64,000 nucleotides of DNA from Actinoplanes lobatus (GTDB lineage: Bacteria > Actinomycetota > Actinomycetes > Mycobacteriales > Micromonosporaceae): contig NZ_JACHNC010000001.1 of assembly GCF_014205215.1 (NCBI RefSeq), positions 5,328,501-5,392,500 of the forward strand, written 5' to 3'. The position numbers and the translations under genes are program-made. Shown here piece by piece: positions 1 to 9,700 of this stretch (position 1 is its first letter; the number at the start of each line of letters is the position of its first letter). The notes beneath the pieces were generated by a model that was not told the DNA's origin, ran no database searches, and was given only the letters and a program-made list of their open reading frames with translations.

Positions 1-400
1 CGATGGCGACCGGCCGGGTTTCGCGGGGAAGCCTCTTCAGGTCGTCCAGGCTGAAGTGCGCGGCCTGGGCGAGCCCGGATCCGGAGAGCTCCAGCGACCA
101 GGTGGAGGCGTCGATCGCCGGTGTGACGGTGTGGTTGCGGACGAAGAACCGGTCCACCGGGACGTAGTAGCCCTGGTCCTTGAGCGCCGACCATTTGGTT
201 TCAGCGTTGGTTCCCAGCTGCCGGAACAGCTCGGGCGGCAGGGGTTTGACGATCGGGCCGGCGGCCAGCGCCGGACCAGGGATCGCCGCGCCCGCGCCCA
301 CCGCGGCGGTGAGTGCCAGCAGGTTCCGCCGGGAGAAGCCACGGGTCCGCCCGGCAAGGAAATCGCGCAGTCTGCGCTCGTCGTATGCGCCCTCGTTCAT
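1..400 (-). CDS. Molybdopterin-dependent oxidoreductase, sulfite-oxidase type (N-terminal part)
   Basis: The gene runs off the left edge, so only about 133 N-terminal residues are present. It starts at ATG 398-400 (MNEGAYDERR). A Tat-type signal follows near residues 19-43: SRRNLLAL, then an Ala/Gly-rich hydrophobic stretch and a PALA cleavage-like site. The mature start contains YYVPVDRFFVRNH and then WSLELSGSG and FSLDDLKRLP, which is the opening of the sulfite oxidase / YedY-like molybdopterin-binding fold. These proteins are exported folded with their Mo cofactor. The Mo-ligand cysteine region lies outside the window, so the substrate cannot be judged. Confidence 0.8.
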   Translation of the reverse strand, partial: MNEGAYDERRLRDFLAGRTRGFSRRNLLALTAAVGAGAAIPGPALAAGPIVKPLPPELFRQLGTNAETKWSALKDQGYYVPVDRFFVRNHTVTPAIDASTWSLELSGSGLAQAAHFSLDDLKRLPRETRPVAI

Positions 401-454
401 AACTACTCATCCTATCGACTACATAGGATTTGTGGAAAGGGTGGCGGAAACGCC

Positions 455-491
455 GACGCCGGGTGGTCCCTGTCAGGGACCACCCGGCGTC
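455..491. terminator. Perfect 17-bp hairpin downstream of the MMPL gene
   Basis: The arms at 455-471 and 475-491 are perfectly complementary (17 bp, starting GACGCCGGG) around the 3-nt loop GTC. The hairpin lies 24 bp beyond the stop of the minus-strand MMPL gene and before the start of the molybdoenzyme gene, so it probably separates two same-strand transcripts. Confidence 0.8.
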
Positions 492-514
492 CTTCTCTGG
501 CGGTGAGTGAAGCC

Positions 515-2575
515 TCAGGCCTTCGGCCCGTCGGCCGTCTCGGAGAGTTTCGTCCGGTCGACGGCGTCCCAGTCGGTGTGCGGCCGGGCCGGCGCGGGAA
601 CGGTTCCGGCCGCGACGGCCGCCGGGCGGCCGGGCCACCAGAACCGGTCGCCGGTGAGCGTGGCCAGGGCCGGGACCAGGACGGTACGCACGAGCAGCGT
701 GTCCAGGAGCACTCCGATGCCGACGATGACGCCGATCTGGGTGAGCGTGACCACCGGCAGCACCCCGAGGACCGCGAACACCGCCGCCAGCAGGATCCCG
801 GCGCTGGTGATGACGGCGCCGGTGACCGCGAGAGCGTGCACCATGCCGTCCCGGGTGCCCCGGGTGGCCGCCTCCTCCTTGGCCCGGGTGACCAGGAAGA
901 TGTTGTAGTCGACGCCGAGCGCCACCAGGAACAGGAACGAGAACAGCGGGACCGCGTTGTCCAGGGCCGGGTAGTCGAACACGGTGCGGAACAGCCACGA
1001 TCCGGCGCCCAGCGAGGCCAGGAAGCTGACCACCACGGTGATCATCAGCAGGATCGGGGCGACCAGGGCGCGCAGCAGGGCGACCAGGACCAGGAACACC
1101 ACCGCGAGGATGACCGGGACGATGACGATCAGGTCGCGGCGGGCGGCGTCCCGGGTGTCCAGGGCGGTCGCCACGGTGCCGCCGACCAGGGCGTCGCCGT
1201 CGAGGTTCGCGCGCAGGTCGCGGATGGTCTGGAAGGCCTCGGCGGTGTCCGGGGCGGCCTCCAGCACGGCGCTGATGCTGACCCGGGCCGGAGTCTCCTC
1301 GGCGATGCGGGCCTGGGCGACGCCGGGCGTGCCGGAGACGGTTTCCAGCACCTGGGAAGCCTGATCCGGGGTGGTCAGGACCACCGCCGGCCCCGCGGCG
1401 CCGGCCGGGAAATACTTGGAGAGCGTTTCCAGGCCCTGCACCGACTCGGCCTCGACCCGGAACTGCTCGGTCTGCGACAGGCCCACCTTGGTGCCGAGGC
1501 CGCCGAGCGACAGCAGCCCGAGCACCACCGCGGACACGACGGTCACCGCGACCGGGCGGCGCACCACGGCCCGGCCGACCTTGGCCCACATGCCCTTGCC
1601 GTCCTCCGGACCGGACTCGCCGACCCGGGGGATGAACGGCCAGAACAGGCCGCGACCGCAGACCACGAGCGCGGCCGGCAGCACCACCAGGGCGAACAGG
1701 GCGGCGATGGCGACACCGGCGGCCGACGTGATGCCCAGCGCGGTGTTGCTCTTCAGGGTGGCCAGCACCAGCGTGAGCAGCGCCAGGATGACGGTGCCGG
1801 CACTCGCCGCGATGGCCGGGCCGGCGCCGCGCAGGGCCTTGCCCATGGCCTCGAACCGGTTCTCGTACTTGTGCAGCTCCTCCCGGTAGCGGGAGATCAG
1901 CAGCAGCGCGTAGTCGGTGCCGGCGCCGAAGACCAGCACCGTGACGATGCCGGTGGTCGAGCCGTTGACGGCCAGGTCGGTGTGCTGGGAGAGCAGGGCG
2001 ACGACCTTGGCGGCGAGCTGGTCGGCGAACCCGACGACGAACAGCGGGACGATCCACAGGATCGGGCTGCGGTACGTGACCAGCAGCAGCACCGTGACCA
2101 CCACGACGGTGACGAGCAGCAGTTTGGTGTTGGCGCCGCTGAAGCTGTCGGCCAGGTCGGCGCTGAAGCCGGCCCCGCCGGTGACCTGGGCGGTGACGCC
2201 GGGCGGCAGGCCGGTGGAGGCCTTCTCGCGCAGGTCGCGCACCGCGTCGATGGTGGCGGTGGCGTCACCGGTGGTCGGCAGCGGCACGGTGATCAGGGCC
2301 GCCTTGCGGTCCTCCGACAGGATCGGCCGGCCGAGGGCCTGCACCGTCGCCAGATCCGCGTCGGAGAGCGGTTGCCCGCCCTTGGCGACCACGATCAGCG
2401 CCGGGTTGGTCCGCCCGGACGGCAGCTCCTTCTGGAGCTGGGCGACCTTCGTCGACTCCGCCGAGGACGGCAGCGAGGAGGCCGGATCGTTGTCCGTCTC
2501 CGTGGAACCGGCGAGACCGAGGACCAGCCCGCCGAGCAGCAGGGCCAGCAGAAGCGTCGCCCATGCCCTTCTCAT
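515..2575 (-). CDS. MMPL-family RND transporter
   Basis: This is a 686-residue inner-membrane transporter of the RND/MMPL family, predicted to use the proton gradient to export lipids or drugs. It has the duplicated family layout: an N-terminal helix, an extracytoplasmic domain of about 150 residues, a block of helices, a second extracytoplasmic domain, and a second block of helices. The family signatures with the buried Asp occur in both halves: FGAGTDYALLLISRYREE and ALGVDYNIFLVTRAKEE. ATG at 2573-2575 is preceded by GGAGGCT, a clear ribosome site. It is divergent from a MarR regulator with an inverted repeat between them, so repression by that MarR protein is likely. The cargo cannot be read from the sequence. 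Confidence 0.93.
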   Translation of the reverse strand: MRRAWATLLLALLLGGLVLGLAGSTETDNDPASSLPSSAESTKVAQLQKELPSGRTNPALIVVAKGGQPLSDADLATVQALGRPILSEDRKAALITVPLPTTGDATATIDAVRDLREKASTGLPPGVTAQVTGGAGFSADLADSFSGANTKLLLVTVVVVTVLLLVTYRSPILWIVPLFVVGFADQLAAKVVALLSQHTDLAVNGSTTGIVTVLVFGAGTDYALLLISRYREELHKYENRFEAMGKALRGAGPAIAASAGTVILALLTLVLATLKSNTALGITSAAGVAIAALFALVVLPAALVVCGRGLFWPFIPRVGESGPEDGKGMWAKVGRAVVRRPVAVTVVSAVVLGLLSLGGLGTKVGLSQTEQFRVEAESVQGLETLSKYFPAGAAGPAVVLTTPDQASQVLETVSGTPGVAQARIAEETPARVSISAVLEAAPDTAEAFQTIRDLRANLDGDALVGGTVATALDTRDAARRDLIVIVPVILAVVFLVLVALLRALVAPILLMITVVVSFLASLGAGSWLFRTVFDYPALDNAVPLFSFLFLVALGVDYNIFLVTRAKEEAATRGTRDGMVHALAVTGAVITSAGILLAAVFAVLGVLPVVTLTQIGVIVGIGVLLDTLLVRTVLVPALATLTGDRFWWPGRPAAVAAGTVPAPARPHTDWDAVDRTKLSETADGPKA

Positions 2576-2603
2576 CTGAAAGCCTCCAAGAGCGAGAATC
2601 TTT

Positions 2604-2617
2604 ACAATCGAGATTGT
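2604..2617. promoter_or_regulatory. Inverted repeat between MMPL and marR (candidate MarR operator)
   Basis: ACAATC-GA-GATTGT is a perfect 6-bp inverted repeat in the 76-bp gap between the divergent MMPL gene and the MarR gene. Its size and place fit an autoregulatory MarR-dimer site. This is a positional inference; binding is not shown. Confidence 0.55.
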
Positions 2618-2651
2618 TCACGACGAAGCCGGGATCTGCAACACTTACCCC

Positions 2652-3137
2652 GTGGAAGGCAATGAGACCGCGGAACGCCAGCGGTTACGCGGGGACCTCG
2701 TCGATCTGTTGAACACGTACAGCAGCGAGGCGAATCACATCGGGCACGCCTTCGCGCACCTGCACCGGCTGAACGCGACGGATCTGCACGCGCTGCTCGC
2801 CGTCATGCACGCCGAACGGCGCGGGGCCCCGCTCACCCCCGGCAAGCTGGGCGAGGCCATCGGCCTCACCTCCGGCGCCACCACGGCGCTGATCGACCGG
2901 CTGGAACGCGGCGGCCACCTGCGCCGATCACGGGAGAGCGCGGACCGGCGGGTGGTCCATCTGCGCTACGCGGACGCCGGCATGGCCCTCGCCCTGTCGT
3001 TCTTCGCCCCGCTCTCCCCGCGCACCGACGAGGTGATGGCCCAGTTCGGCGTCGGAGAGCTGCAGACCATCGAGAAGTTCCTGCACGGCATGATCTCCGC
3101 GCTCATCTCCTACCGCGACGAGCTGCGCAGTCACTGA
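2652..3137 (+). CDS. MarR-family transcriptional regulator
   Basis: A 161-residue regulator, typical length for MarR. The winged helix-turn-helix lies around residues 35-100 (NATDLHALLAVM, LTPGKLGEAIGLTSGATTALIDRLERGG), and the wing carries the DRR motif (SRESADRRVVHL). Helices for dimerisation flank it. The start is GTG at 2652 and has no strong ribosome site, so translation may be weak or leaderless. It is divergent from the MMPL exporter and is probably its ligand-responsive repressor. The ligand is unknown. Confidence 0.9.
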   Translation: MEGNETAERQRLRGDLVDLLNTYSSEANHIGHAFAHLHRLNATDLHALLAVMHAERRGAPLTPGKLGEAIGLTSGATTALIDRLERGGHLRRSRESADRRVVHLRYADAGMALALSFFAPLSPRTDEVMAQFGVGELQTIEKFLHGMISALISYRDELRSH

Positions 3138-3356
3138 TCAAAACCATTTCATCGGTACGGGCTGGAGAGCCCTTTCCCGGCACTCCGCGAGCCGCTGCCG
3201 GGTCCGGCCGGTGCCGCGACCGCCGGGCGTAGATCGGTGGTCGCCCCGCGCGAGAGCGCTTACTCCGTACCGGGAATGGTGTTGATCGTGATTTTGCAAC
3301 GCAGCCGCACCGGATGATCATCGGAGGTCGGGCGGTCGGCTGCCGATCGAAGGGCC

Positions 3357-4208
3357 GTGCGAACCGAGCCCCTCCTGGCCGAGGCCGACGCCCTGCTCGC
3401 CCGCGGGCGTGCCCAGCATGCCGAACGGCTGCTCACCCCGTTCGTCGTGCGGGAACCGGAGAACGTCGGCGCCTGGCACCGGATGACCCGGGCCCGGCTC
3501 GACCTCGGTGACACCGCCGGCGCGCTGCTGGCCGCGCGGGCCGCCTGGAACCTGGACCCGCACGGCGCCGAGTCGCTGCTCTGGCTGAGCGCCGCCCGCT
3601 CGCGGGCCGGTGACCACGCCGAGGCGCTCGCGGCCGCGGCCGCGGCATGCCGGGAGGACCCCGGCAACCCCCGCCTGCACAACCGGCTGGCCCGTGCGCA
3701 GCTCGCCGCCGGGCTGCCCGGCGAAGCCGCCGAAAACCTGCGCTGTGTCGCCGACCTGGCCGGGTACGACGCGGATCTCCAGGTCACCTACGGTCAGGCG
3801 CTGTTCGCGATCGGCCGGCCGCTGAGCGCCCGCGAGGCGATCGGGCGGGCCCTGACGATCGATTCCGGACATGCCGGAGCGCGCGCCACGCTGAGGACCT
3901 TCGCGAAGGTGATGCGCACGGCCGTCGACGCCGCGTCGCTGGCCCGGGCGGCGGACGAGTTCGGCGAGTCGCTGCGGATCCATCCCGGCCGTACCGCCCG
4001 CCGCGCAGGCGCCGGCCGGGACGCTCTGGCGCACGTGGCGCGGGTGTCGCTGGTCTGGTTCCTGGTCGCGCTCGCCGCGGTGGGCGCCGTTCAGGCGGCC
4101 GGCCTGCTGACCGTGCCGTTCAGCCTCTACCTCACCCTGATCTGCGCCGCCGGTGTGGCGGGTTGCGTCTCCGCGGTGGCCCGCCCGCCGTCAGCGGGCG
4201 TCGCGTAG
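3357..4208 (+). CDS. TPR-repeat membrane protein
   Basis: A 283-residue protein with about five tetratricopeptide-like helical pairs in residues 5-185 (for example LLAEADALLARGRAQHAERL and ARLDLGDTAGALLAARAAW), followed by two hydrophobic helices near residues 230-275. The repeats predict a protein-interaction scaffold. The C-terminal helices place it at the membrane with the TPR part probably cytoplasmic, since no signal peptide is seen. GTG at 3357 follows GAAGGG very closely, so the exact start is uncertain. Nothing in the neighbourhood fixes its partner. Confidence 0.75.
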   Translation: MRTEPLLAEADALLARGRAQHAERLLTPFVVREPENVGAWHRMTRARLDLGDTAGALLAARAAWNLDPHGAESLLWLSAARSRAGDHAEALAAAAAACREDPGNPRLHNRLARAQLAAGLPGEAAENLRCVADLAGYDADLQVTYGQALFAIGRPLSAREAIGRALTIDSGHAGARATLRTFAKVMRTAVDAASLARAADEFGESLRIHPGRTARRAGAGRDALAHVARVSLVWFLVALAAVGAVQAAGLLTVPFSLYLTLICAAGVAGCVSAVARPPSAGVA

Positions 4209-4229
4209 TGCCGGGCTTCGCGTCCTTAC

Positions 4230-4643
4230 TCACCGGGCTTCGCGTAGCAGGTTCAGGATGCGTGCCAGTTCGGTCCGGTCGGCCGGGTCGAGCCCGGCGA
4301 ACAGGCGCTCGCCCTCGGTGGCCCGGGCCTCGTGGATGGCGGCGGCCGTGGCGACACCGCCGGGGGTGAGCACGACCAGCGTGGCGCGGCGGTCGGTCGG
4401 GTCCGGCTTGCGCTCGACCAGACCGCGTTCCTGCAGGTCGTCGACGACCTCGGTGGCCGAGCGGGGAGCGATGTGGAGCCGCTCGGCGAGCACGCTGAGC
4501 CGGACCTCGCCGTGCCTGCTCAGCACGCCCAGCGCCCGTGACTGCGACGGCGAGACGTGCCACGGCTCCAGGGTGATCTTCGTCCGCTCGCGCAGGCGCC
4601 GGGTCACCGCCCAGAACGATTCCAGCAGGCTGTCGTCCTCCAC
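4230..4643 (-). CDS. MarR-family transcriptional regulator
   Basis: A 137-residue MarR protein. The winged helix occupies roughly residues 30-95: SPSQSRALGVLSRHG, LSVLAERLHIAPRSATEVVDDLQERG, then the wing PDPTDRRATLVVLT with the DRR motif. It is divergent from the ABC exporter gene, and a perfect inverted repeat lies in the gap. The likely role is local repression of both genes, relieved by the transported compound. Confidence 0.9.
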   Translation of the reverse strand: MEDDSLLESFWAVTRRLRERTKITLEPWHVSPSQSRALGVLSRHGEVRLSVLAERLHIAPRSATEVVDDLQERGLVERKPDPTDRRATLVVLTPGGVATAAAIHEARATEGERLFAGLDPADRTELARILNLLREAR

Positions 4644-4682
4644 CGGAACAAGATAGCAGCGACTACCGTTGTTCCCTCATGT

Positions 4683-4695
4683 TGAGGTAACCTCA
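4683..4695. promoter_or_regulatory. Inverted repeat TGAGGT-A-ACCTCA (candidate MarR operator)
   Basis: Perfect 6-bp arms around a single A lie in the 84-bp gap between the divergent marR gene and the ABC exporter. The repeat sits just upstream of the exporter's ribosome site, where a bound repressor would block transcription. Confidence 0.55.
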
Positions 4696-4727
4696 GCTTG
4701 TCGTCGTCGTCCGGAGAGAGGCCCCAT

Positions 4728-6497
4728 TTGCCGAAGGATCTACCCCGCAGACTCACCACCGAGGAGAGAGCGCAGGCCCGCGCCGTCTCCCTGCGCCGCA
4801 TCGGCGCCCTGTTCACCGGCCACCGCCGGCACCTCGCCGTCGTCGTTGCCGTCATCGTCCTGTCGTCCGTCATCTCGATGGGCTCGCCGTTCCTGCTGCG
4901 CGAGGTCATCGACGTCGCCCTCCCACAGTCCGACCTGCGCCTGCTGTCGCTGCTGGTCGCCGGCATGGTCGGCATCGCCGCGGCCACCTCCGCGCTCGGC
5001 GTGGTGCAGACGTGGATCTCCACCACCGTCGGGCAGCGGGTCATGCACCGGCTGCGCACCGACGTCTTCGCCCACCTCCAGCGGCAGTCCGTGGGCTTCT
5101 TCACCCGCACCCGCACCGGCGAGGTGCAGTCCCGCATCACCAACGACATCGGCGGCATGCAGCGGGTGGTCACCTCCACCGCCACGTCCGTCGCCGCCAA
5201 CCTGACCACGGTGATCGCCACCCTGGTCGCGATGACCGCCCTCTCCTGGCAGCTCACCCTCGCCTCGCTGGTCGCACTGCCCCCGGCGATCTACTGGACC
5301 CGGCGGGTCGCCCGCATGCGGCAGAGGATCACCGCCCAGCGGCAGCGCGAGCTCGCCGACCTCAACGTCATCATCGACGAGGGCCTGTCCATCAGCGGCG
5401 TCCAGCTGGCCAAGACGATGGGCGCCGGCGGTGCGCTGATCGAGCGGTTCACCGGCTCCTCGGCCCGTCTCATCGACCTCGAGCTGCGGTCCGAGCTGGC
5501 CGGCCGCTGGCGGATGGCCACGATGAACGTGGTGTTCGCCGTCATCCCCGCGGCCATCTACCTCGCCGCCGGCCTGCCGTTCGCGGCCGGCGCCATGAGC
5601 ATCGGCACCCTGGTCGCCTTCACCGGCCTCCAGACGGGCCTGTTCCGGCCGCTGATGAGCCTGCTCGACGTCGGGGTCACCCTCACCGCGTCACTCGCGC
5701 TGTTCCAGCGCATCTTCGAATACCTCGACCTGCCGGTCGGCATCCGGGAGCCGGCCGAGCCCGTGCGCCTGCCCACGGTGCGCGGCCACCTGCGCTTCGA
5801 GGACGTCACTTTCGCGTACGACGGGGGCGCCACCGCCGCACTCGCCGGCGTGAGCCTCGACGTGCCCGCCGGCACCTCCCTGGCCCTGGTCGGCGAGACC
5901 GGCTCCGGCAAGAGCACCATCGCCGCCCTGATCGCCCGGCTCCACGACCCCACGTCCGGCCGGGTCACCATCGACGGCGCCGATGTGCGCGACCTGGCCC
6001 TCGACGACCTGGCCGCCATCGTCGGCGTGGTCAGCCAGGAGACGTACCTGCTGCACACCACGATCCGGGAGAACCTGCGCTACGCGAAACCCGGCGCCAC
6101 CGACGCCGAGATCGAGCGTGCCGCCCGCGCCGCCCAGATCCACGACCTGATCGCCGCCCTGCCCGACGGCTACGACACGATGGTCGGCTCCCGCGGTCAC
6201 CGCTTCTCCGGCGGCGAGAAGCAGCGCATCGCGATCGCCCGCACGCTGCTGCGCGACCCCCGCATCCTGGTCCTCGACGAGGCCACCAGCGCGCTGGACA
6301 ACGAGACCGAGCGCGCCGTCCAGCGCGCTTTCGACGAGCTGTCCCACGGCCGCACCACGGTGACCATCGCCCACCGCCTGTCGACGATCCGCGACGCCGA
6401 CCAGATCGCCGTGATCGACCACGGCCGCATCCTGGAGTCCGGCACCCACGACACCCTCCTGGAGGCGGAGGGCCACTACTGGACCCTGGCCCGCTGA
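4728..6497 (+). CDS. ABC exporter, fused membrane and ATPase domains
   Basis: About 589 residues in the half-transporter layout: six-helix exporter domain (about residues 30-320), then the nucleotide-binding domain. The latter shows Walker A GETGSGKST, the signature FSGGEKQR, Walker B ILVLDEATSAL and the switch His in TIAHRLST. It probably works as a homodimer exporting lipid or drug molecules. I prefer TTG at 4728 (MPKDLPRRL) because GGAGAGAG lies about 8 bp upstream; TTG at 4698 would add 10 residues with no ribosome site. It is divergent from a MarR gene and probably controlled by it. Confidence 0.92.
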   Translation: MPKDLPRRLTTEERAQARAVSLRRIGALFTGHRRHLAVVVAVIVLSSVISMGSPFLLREVIDVALPQSDLRLLSLLVAGMVGIAAATSALGVVQTWISTTVGQRVMHRLRTDVFAHLQRQSVGFFTRTRTGEVQSRITNDIGGMQRVVTSTATSVAANLTTVIATLVAMTALSWQLTLASLVALPPAIYWTRRVARMRQRITAQRQRELADLNVIIDEGLSISGVQLAKTMGAGGALIERFTGSSARLIDLELRSELAGRWRMATMNVVFAVIPAAIYLAAGLPFAAGAMSIGTLVAFTGLQTGLFRPLMSLLDVGVTLTASLALFQRIFEYLDLPVGIREPAEPVRLPTVRGHLRFEDVTFAYDGGATAALAGVSLDVPAGTSLALVGETGSGKSTIAALIARLHDPTSGRVTIDGADVRDLALDDLAAIVGVVSQETYLLHTTIRENLRYAKPGATDAEIERAARAAQIHDLIAALPDGYDTMVGSRGHRFSGGEKQRIAIARTLLRDPRILVLDEATSALDNETERAVQRAFDELSHGRTTVTIAHRLSTIRDADQIAVIDHGRILESGTHDTLLEAEGHYWTLAR

Positions 6498-6500
6498 CCG

Positions 6501-6545
6501 CCCCCGGTCACTCGCTGCGCCCCCGGTCACTCGCTGCGCCTCCGG
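6501..6545. repeat. 19-bp direct repeat, about 2.5 copies
   Basis: The unit CCCCCGGTCACTCGCTGCG occurs at 6501 and 6520, with a decayed third copy from 6539. It begins four bases after the stop codon of the ABC exporter, in the 210-bp gap that separates it from the convergent NACHT gene. No other feature is seen in that gap. Confidence 0.75.
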
Positions 6546-6707
6546 TCTCGCGAACCGCCGGCTCCCGCCTGGCGGCCCGTTCGCCGCGGTGCGGGTCATC
6601 GGCCGGCCCAGCGCTGCGGCGCCCGCCTCCGATGTGTCCGTCCCGCCGGGGCCCGTCCCGCCGGCCCGGGCTCGGCGGGCGTCGGGCGGTGGCGGTTCGC
6701 CGATGGT

Positions 6708-9700
6708 TCAGTCGTGCGCCAGGATCAGCGTCTCCAGGAGTTCCGGGCGGGCGCGGCGCTCCTCCAGCAGGCAGGTGGCGGCGGCCAGCTCGATCAGGGT
6801 GGCGGTGAGGCGGTTGTTGTCGGCCTTCTGCGCGAACCGGGCCAGGACCAGTGCGGGAGCGCGGATGGCGGCGGCGGCCGCCGGAGTGATCAGGCGCTCC
6901 CGGGTCACGATCGGCTGCGCCACCCGGAGCAGCCGGTTCAGCGCCGCTTCGAAAGGCGAGGCGTCGGCGGGTGATCCGAGGCGTTCCGGCATCGCCCAGA
7001 GCCTGGCCACCAGACCACTGAGGTCGACCGGGAACCGATTCGCCTTGACCTGGCGGTCGGGCAGCAGCGACTCGGCCACGATGCGTACCGGGTCGCCGGG
7101 CCCGGCCGACACCGGTAGCGCGAGGTCGCGGTAGGAGATCGGCCCGAGGACGTGGTCGATCGCTGACTGTCGTTCGACGGCCGGGGGAGCGCCGTCGGCG
7201 ATCGACCGGATCCGGCTGACCAGGGTGCCGATCTCCTCGAATTCCGCGCGGATGATCGGGAAGAACCCCCTGGCGCGGGGCGTGCTGCCCGGCTCCGCCG
7301 ACTTGAGCGCCCGTCGCACCCGGCCGAGGTCGACCACCAGGTCTCCCCATCTCGCCGAGGCCCGGCGACGGTCGGACATCCCGAGCAGCACGGTCTCCAG
7401 TCGGCCGAGCTCCGTGTGCAGGCGTTCGGCTCTGTCCCGTAGATCCTCCACCATGCCGCCGGTCCGGTTCCCGGGTGCGTTGTCCGTGTCTGCGGACCGG
7501 ACGTACTGGGTGCTCTCCCTGACGAGTTCGGCCATCTGGGCGGCGACATGGTTCATCTCGGTCATGGACCGGCGGACCATGTCGGTCTGGCGGGCCGCCA
7601 GGTCCTCCAGCCCCTTGTCGAGCAGGCGCGATCCGGCGAGGTCGGCGCTGAGCGCGTCGAGCAGCGCGCCGGCGGTGACAACCGCCGCCTTCCTGTTCGG
7701 GTACCAGACCCTCCACCGTTCGTCCACGACCCACACCGGTTGGGCCGGGTGCACCGTGGCGAGCTCCGCGCCGGCCGGCAGGCGGAACACGATGCCCTTG
7801 CCGCTTCGGGGGCCGGCCGCGACCAGCGCGTTGATCCAGGTCAGGAACGCTTTCGCGTCTCGCTGCCAGATGCCGCGGGCCGGAGCGTCCGGGTCGGCCG
7901 GTTCCGTGCCCTCGATGAAGGGTGTGCCGGTCTCCGAGCAGAACAGCTCGTACAGTTCGGTCGTGATCGGCCACCGGCTGATCCGGGTGCCGTCCGGCGT
8001 GGTCACCATCGCGCGCAGCATGCGGCCGATGAGGACGTCGAGGGCCAGGGTCCGGTCGGCGGCGTCGGCGTCCGGACGCAGACCGCGGTGCAGGAGGCGA
8101 TCCAGTTCGGCACGCAGCCCTCGGTCGACGCGGTCGTCGGATTCGGCGAGTTCGAAGGCCAGGGAACGGGCGACGAGGGTGCCCGAACGCACGGCGCTCG
8201 CCACGATCGGGTTCGGGTCCTCACCGGCCCCGTACAGCAGGATGGTCTCCCGCCACCACGGGTCGTCGACCACTTCGGTGAGCAGGTGGTGCAGGCCGCT
8301 CTCGGCGATGTAGGCGGCGGCCAGGTACTCCTGGAAGGTCTGGTGGGTGAAGGCGAAGTTCTCCAGGTCGGGGACCGGTAGCAGACCGGTGGCCTCCATG
8401 TCCTCCAGGAACCGCTCGGCGGTGATCCCGGGCGCGGTCTCGTCGAGCCAGGGCTGCACCGTCCGGACCAGGGTGCGCCGGTCCTGGCCGCGGATTCCCT
8501 GGCGCATCCACTCGAAGGCGAGCCGGCCGAGCAGCATCAGCCGCTGCCGGAGCGCCAGCGCGACGATCTGGCCGCGTGCCTCGTCGCGGCGGCCCAGCAT
8601 CGTCTCGCACACCTCGCGGTAGAGCATGGCGCGGTTCTCCGGGAGCTGCTTCCCGTACCGGTGCACATTGGCGATCATCGTGAGCAGCAGCGGGTTCGCG
8701 GTGAGATCGGTCAGCCCGGGAATGGCGTCGATCTGCCCCAGCAGGTGCGCGGCCGCCTCCTTTCCGCGTTCGGCGGCGACCGCGTGCCCGTCGTTGTCGG
8801 CGTCGTGCCGTTCCGCGGCGGTGTACCACTTCTCCAGGAAGGCGCGGACCTGCGGCCGGCCGAACGGCAGCACCTGGACCGTCTCGGTGGCGTCGACGAA
8901 CGCGTTGCGATAGCCGGGCGGCCGTGAGGTGATCACGAAGTCGTTGCCCGGATGCGCCGCGACCTGCCGGTTGACCCATTGCGCCACGTCGCGGCGCGTC
9001 CCGGCCTCGCCCGCCTCGTCGAGCCCGTCGAGCAGGATCACACAGCGGCCGCCGCGAAGCCGCTTCTCCCACCAGCGGGCCGGTTCGGGGCCGACCGAGT
9101 CCGGGATGGAGTCACGAATCAGGCTGGGCAGTGAGACGTTCGGGTCGGCGACGATGGCCTTGGCCTGGTCGCGCAGTTGCAGCCACACCGGGACCGGGCG
9201 CGTCATCGCACGGTTCGCCTCGACCGTCCGCCGCGCGACATGGCTCAGCAGGGTGGTCTTGCCGCTGCCCGGCGCGCCGAGCACCGCGAGCACGACGCGT
9301 CGCCGGCGGTTCAGGAAATACCAGATCGTACGATCGCGGCCGTTCTCCCGGGCGGTCGGCACCATGCCGGAACCCACCTGGCCGGGCGCGCTCGACGTCA
9401 GCGCCAGGCGGACGAAACTGGCGTCCAGCTCGGGGATGAACGGGCCGATGATGTTCAGCCCCTTGGCGTCCAGGTTGCGGCGGCTCTCACTGACCCAGCG
9501 CCGGTAGTCGCGGGCGTACCGGGAAGTGAGGAGGTCGAGAAGCGCACGGGCGCCGCCCGGCGTGTCCGGGTCGCGCCGCAGGTGGCGGACGGCCACGGTG
9601 ATCGACAGCACCAGGCAGCCCACGAAGATCGCGCCCATCAGCTTCACGTCGCCGGCCCACTTCCAGTCGGCCGGGAACGTGTTGGTGAAGACGTTGGTGA

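Noticed and set aside
56-2665. Long + strand open frame opposite the MMPL gene
   Set aside because: It is an antisense shadow of GC-rich coding DNA: very high Arg/Gly/Asp/Gln content, no domain, and the minus strand encodes a clear MMPL protein with a ribosome site.
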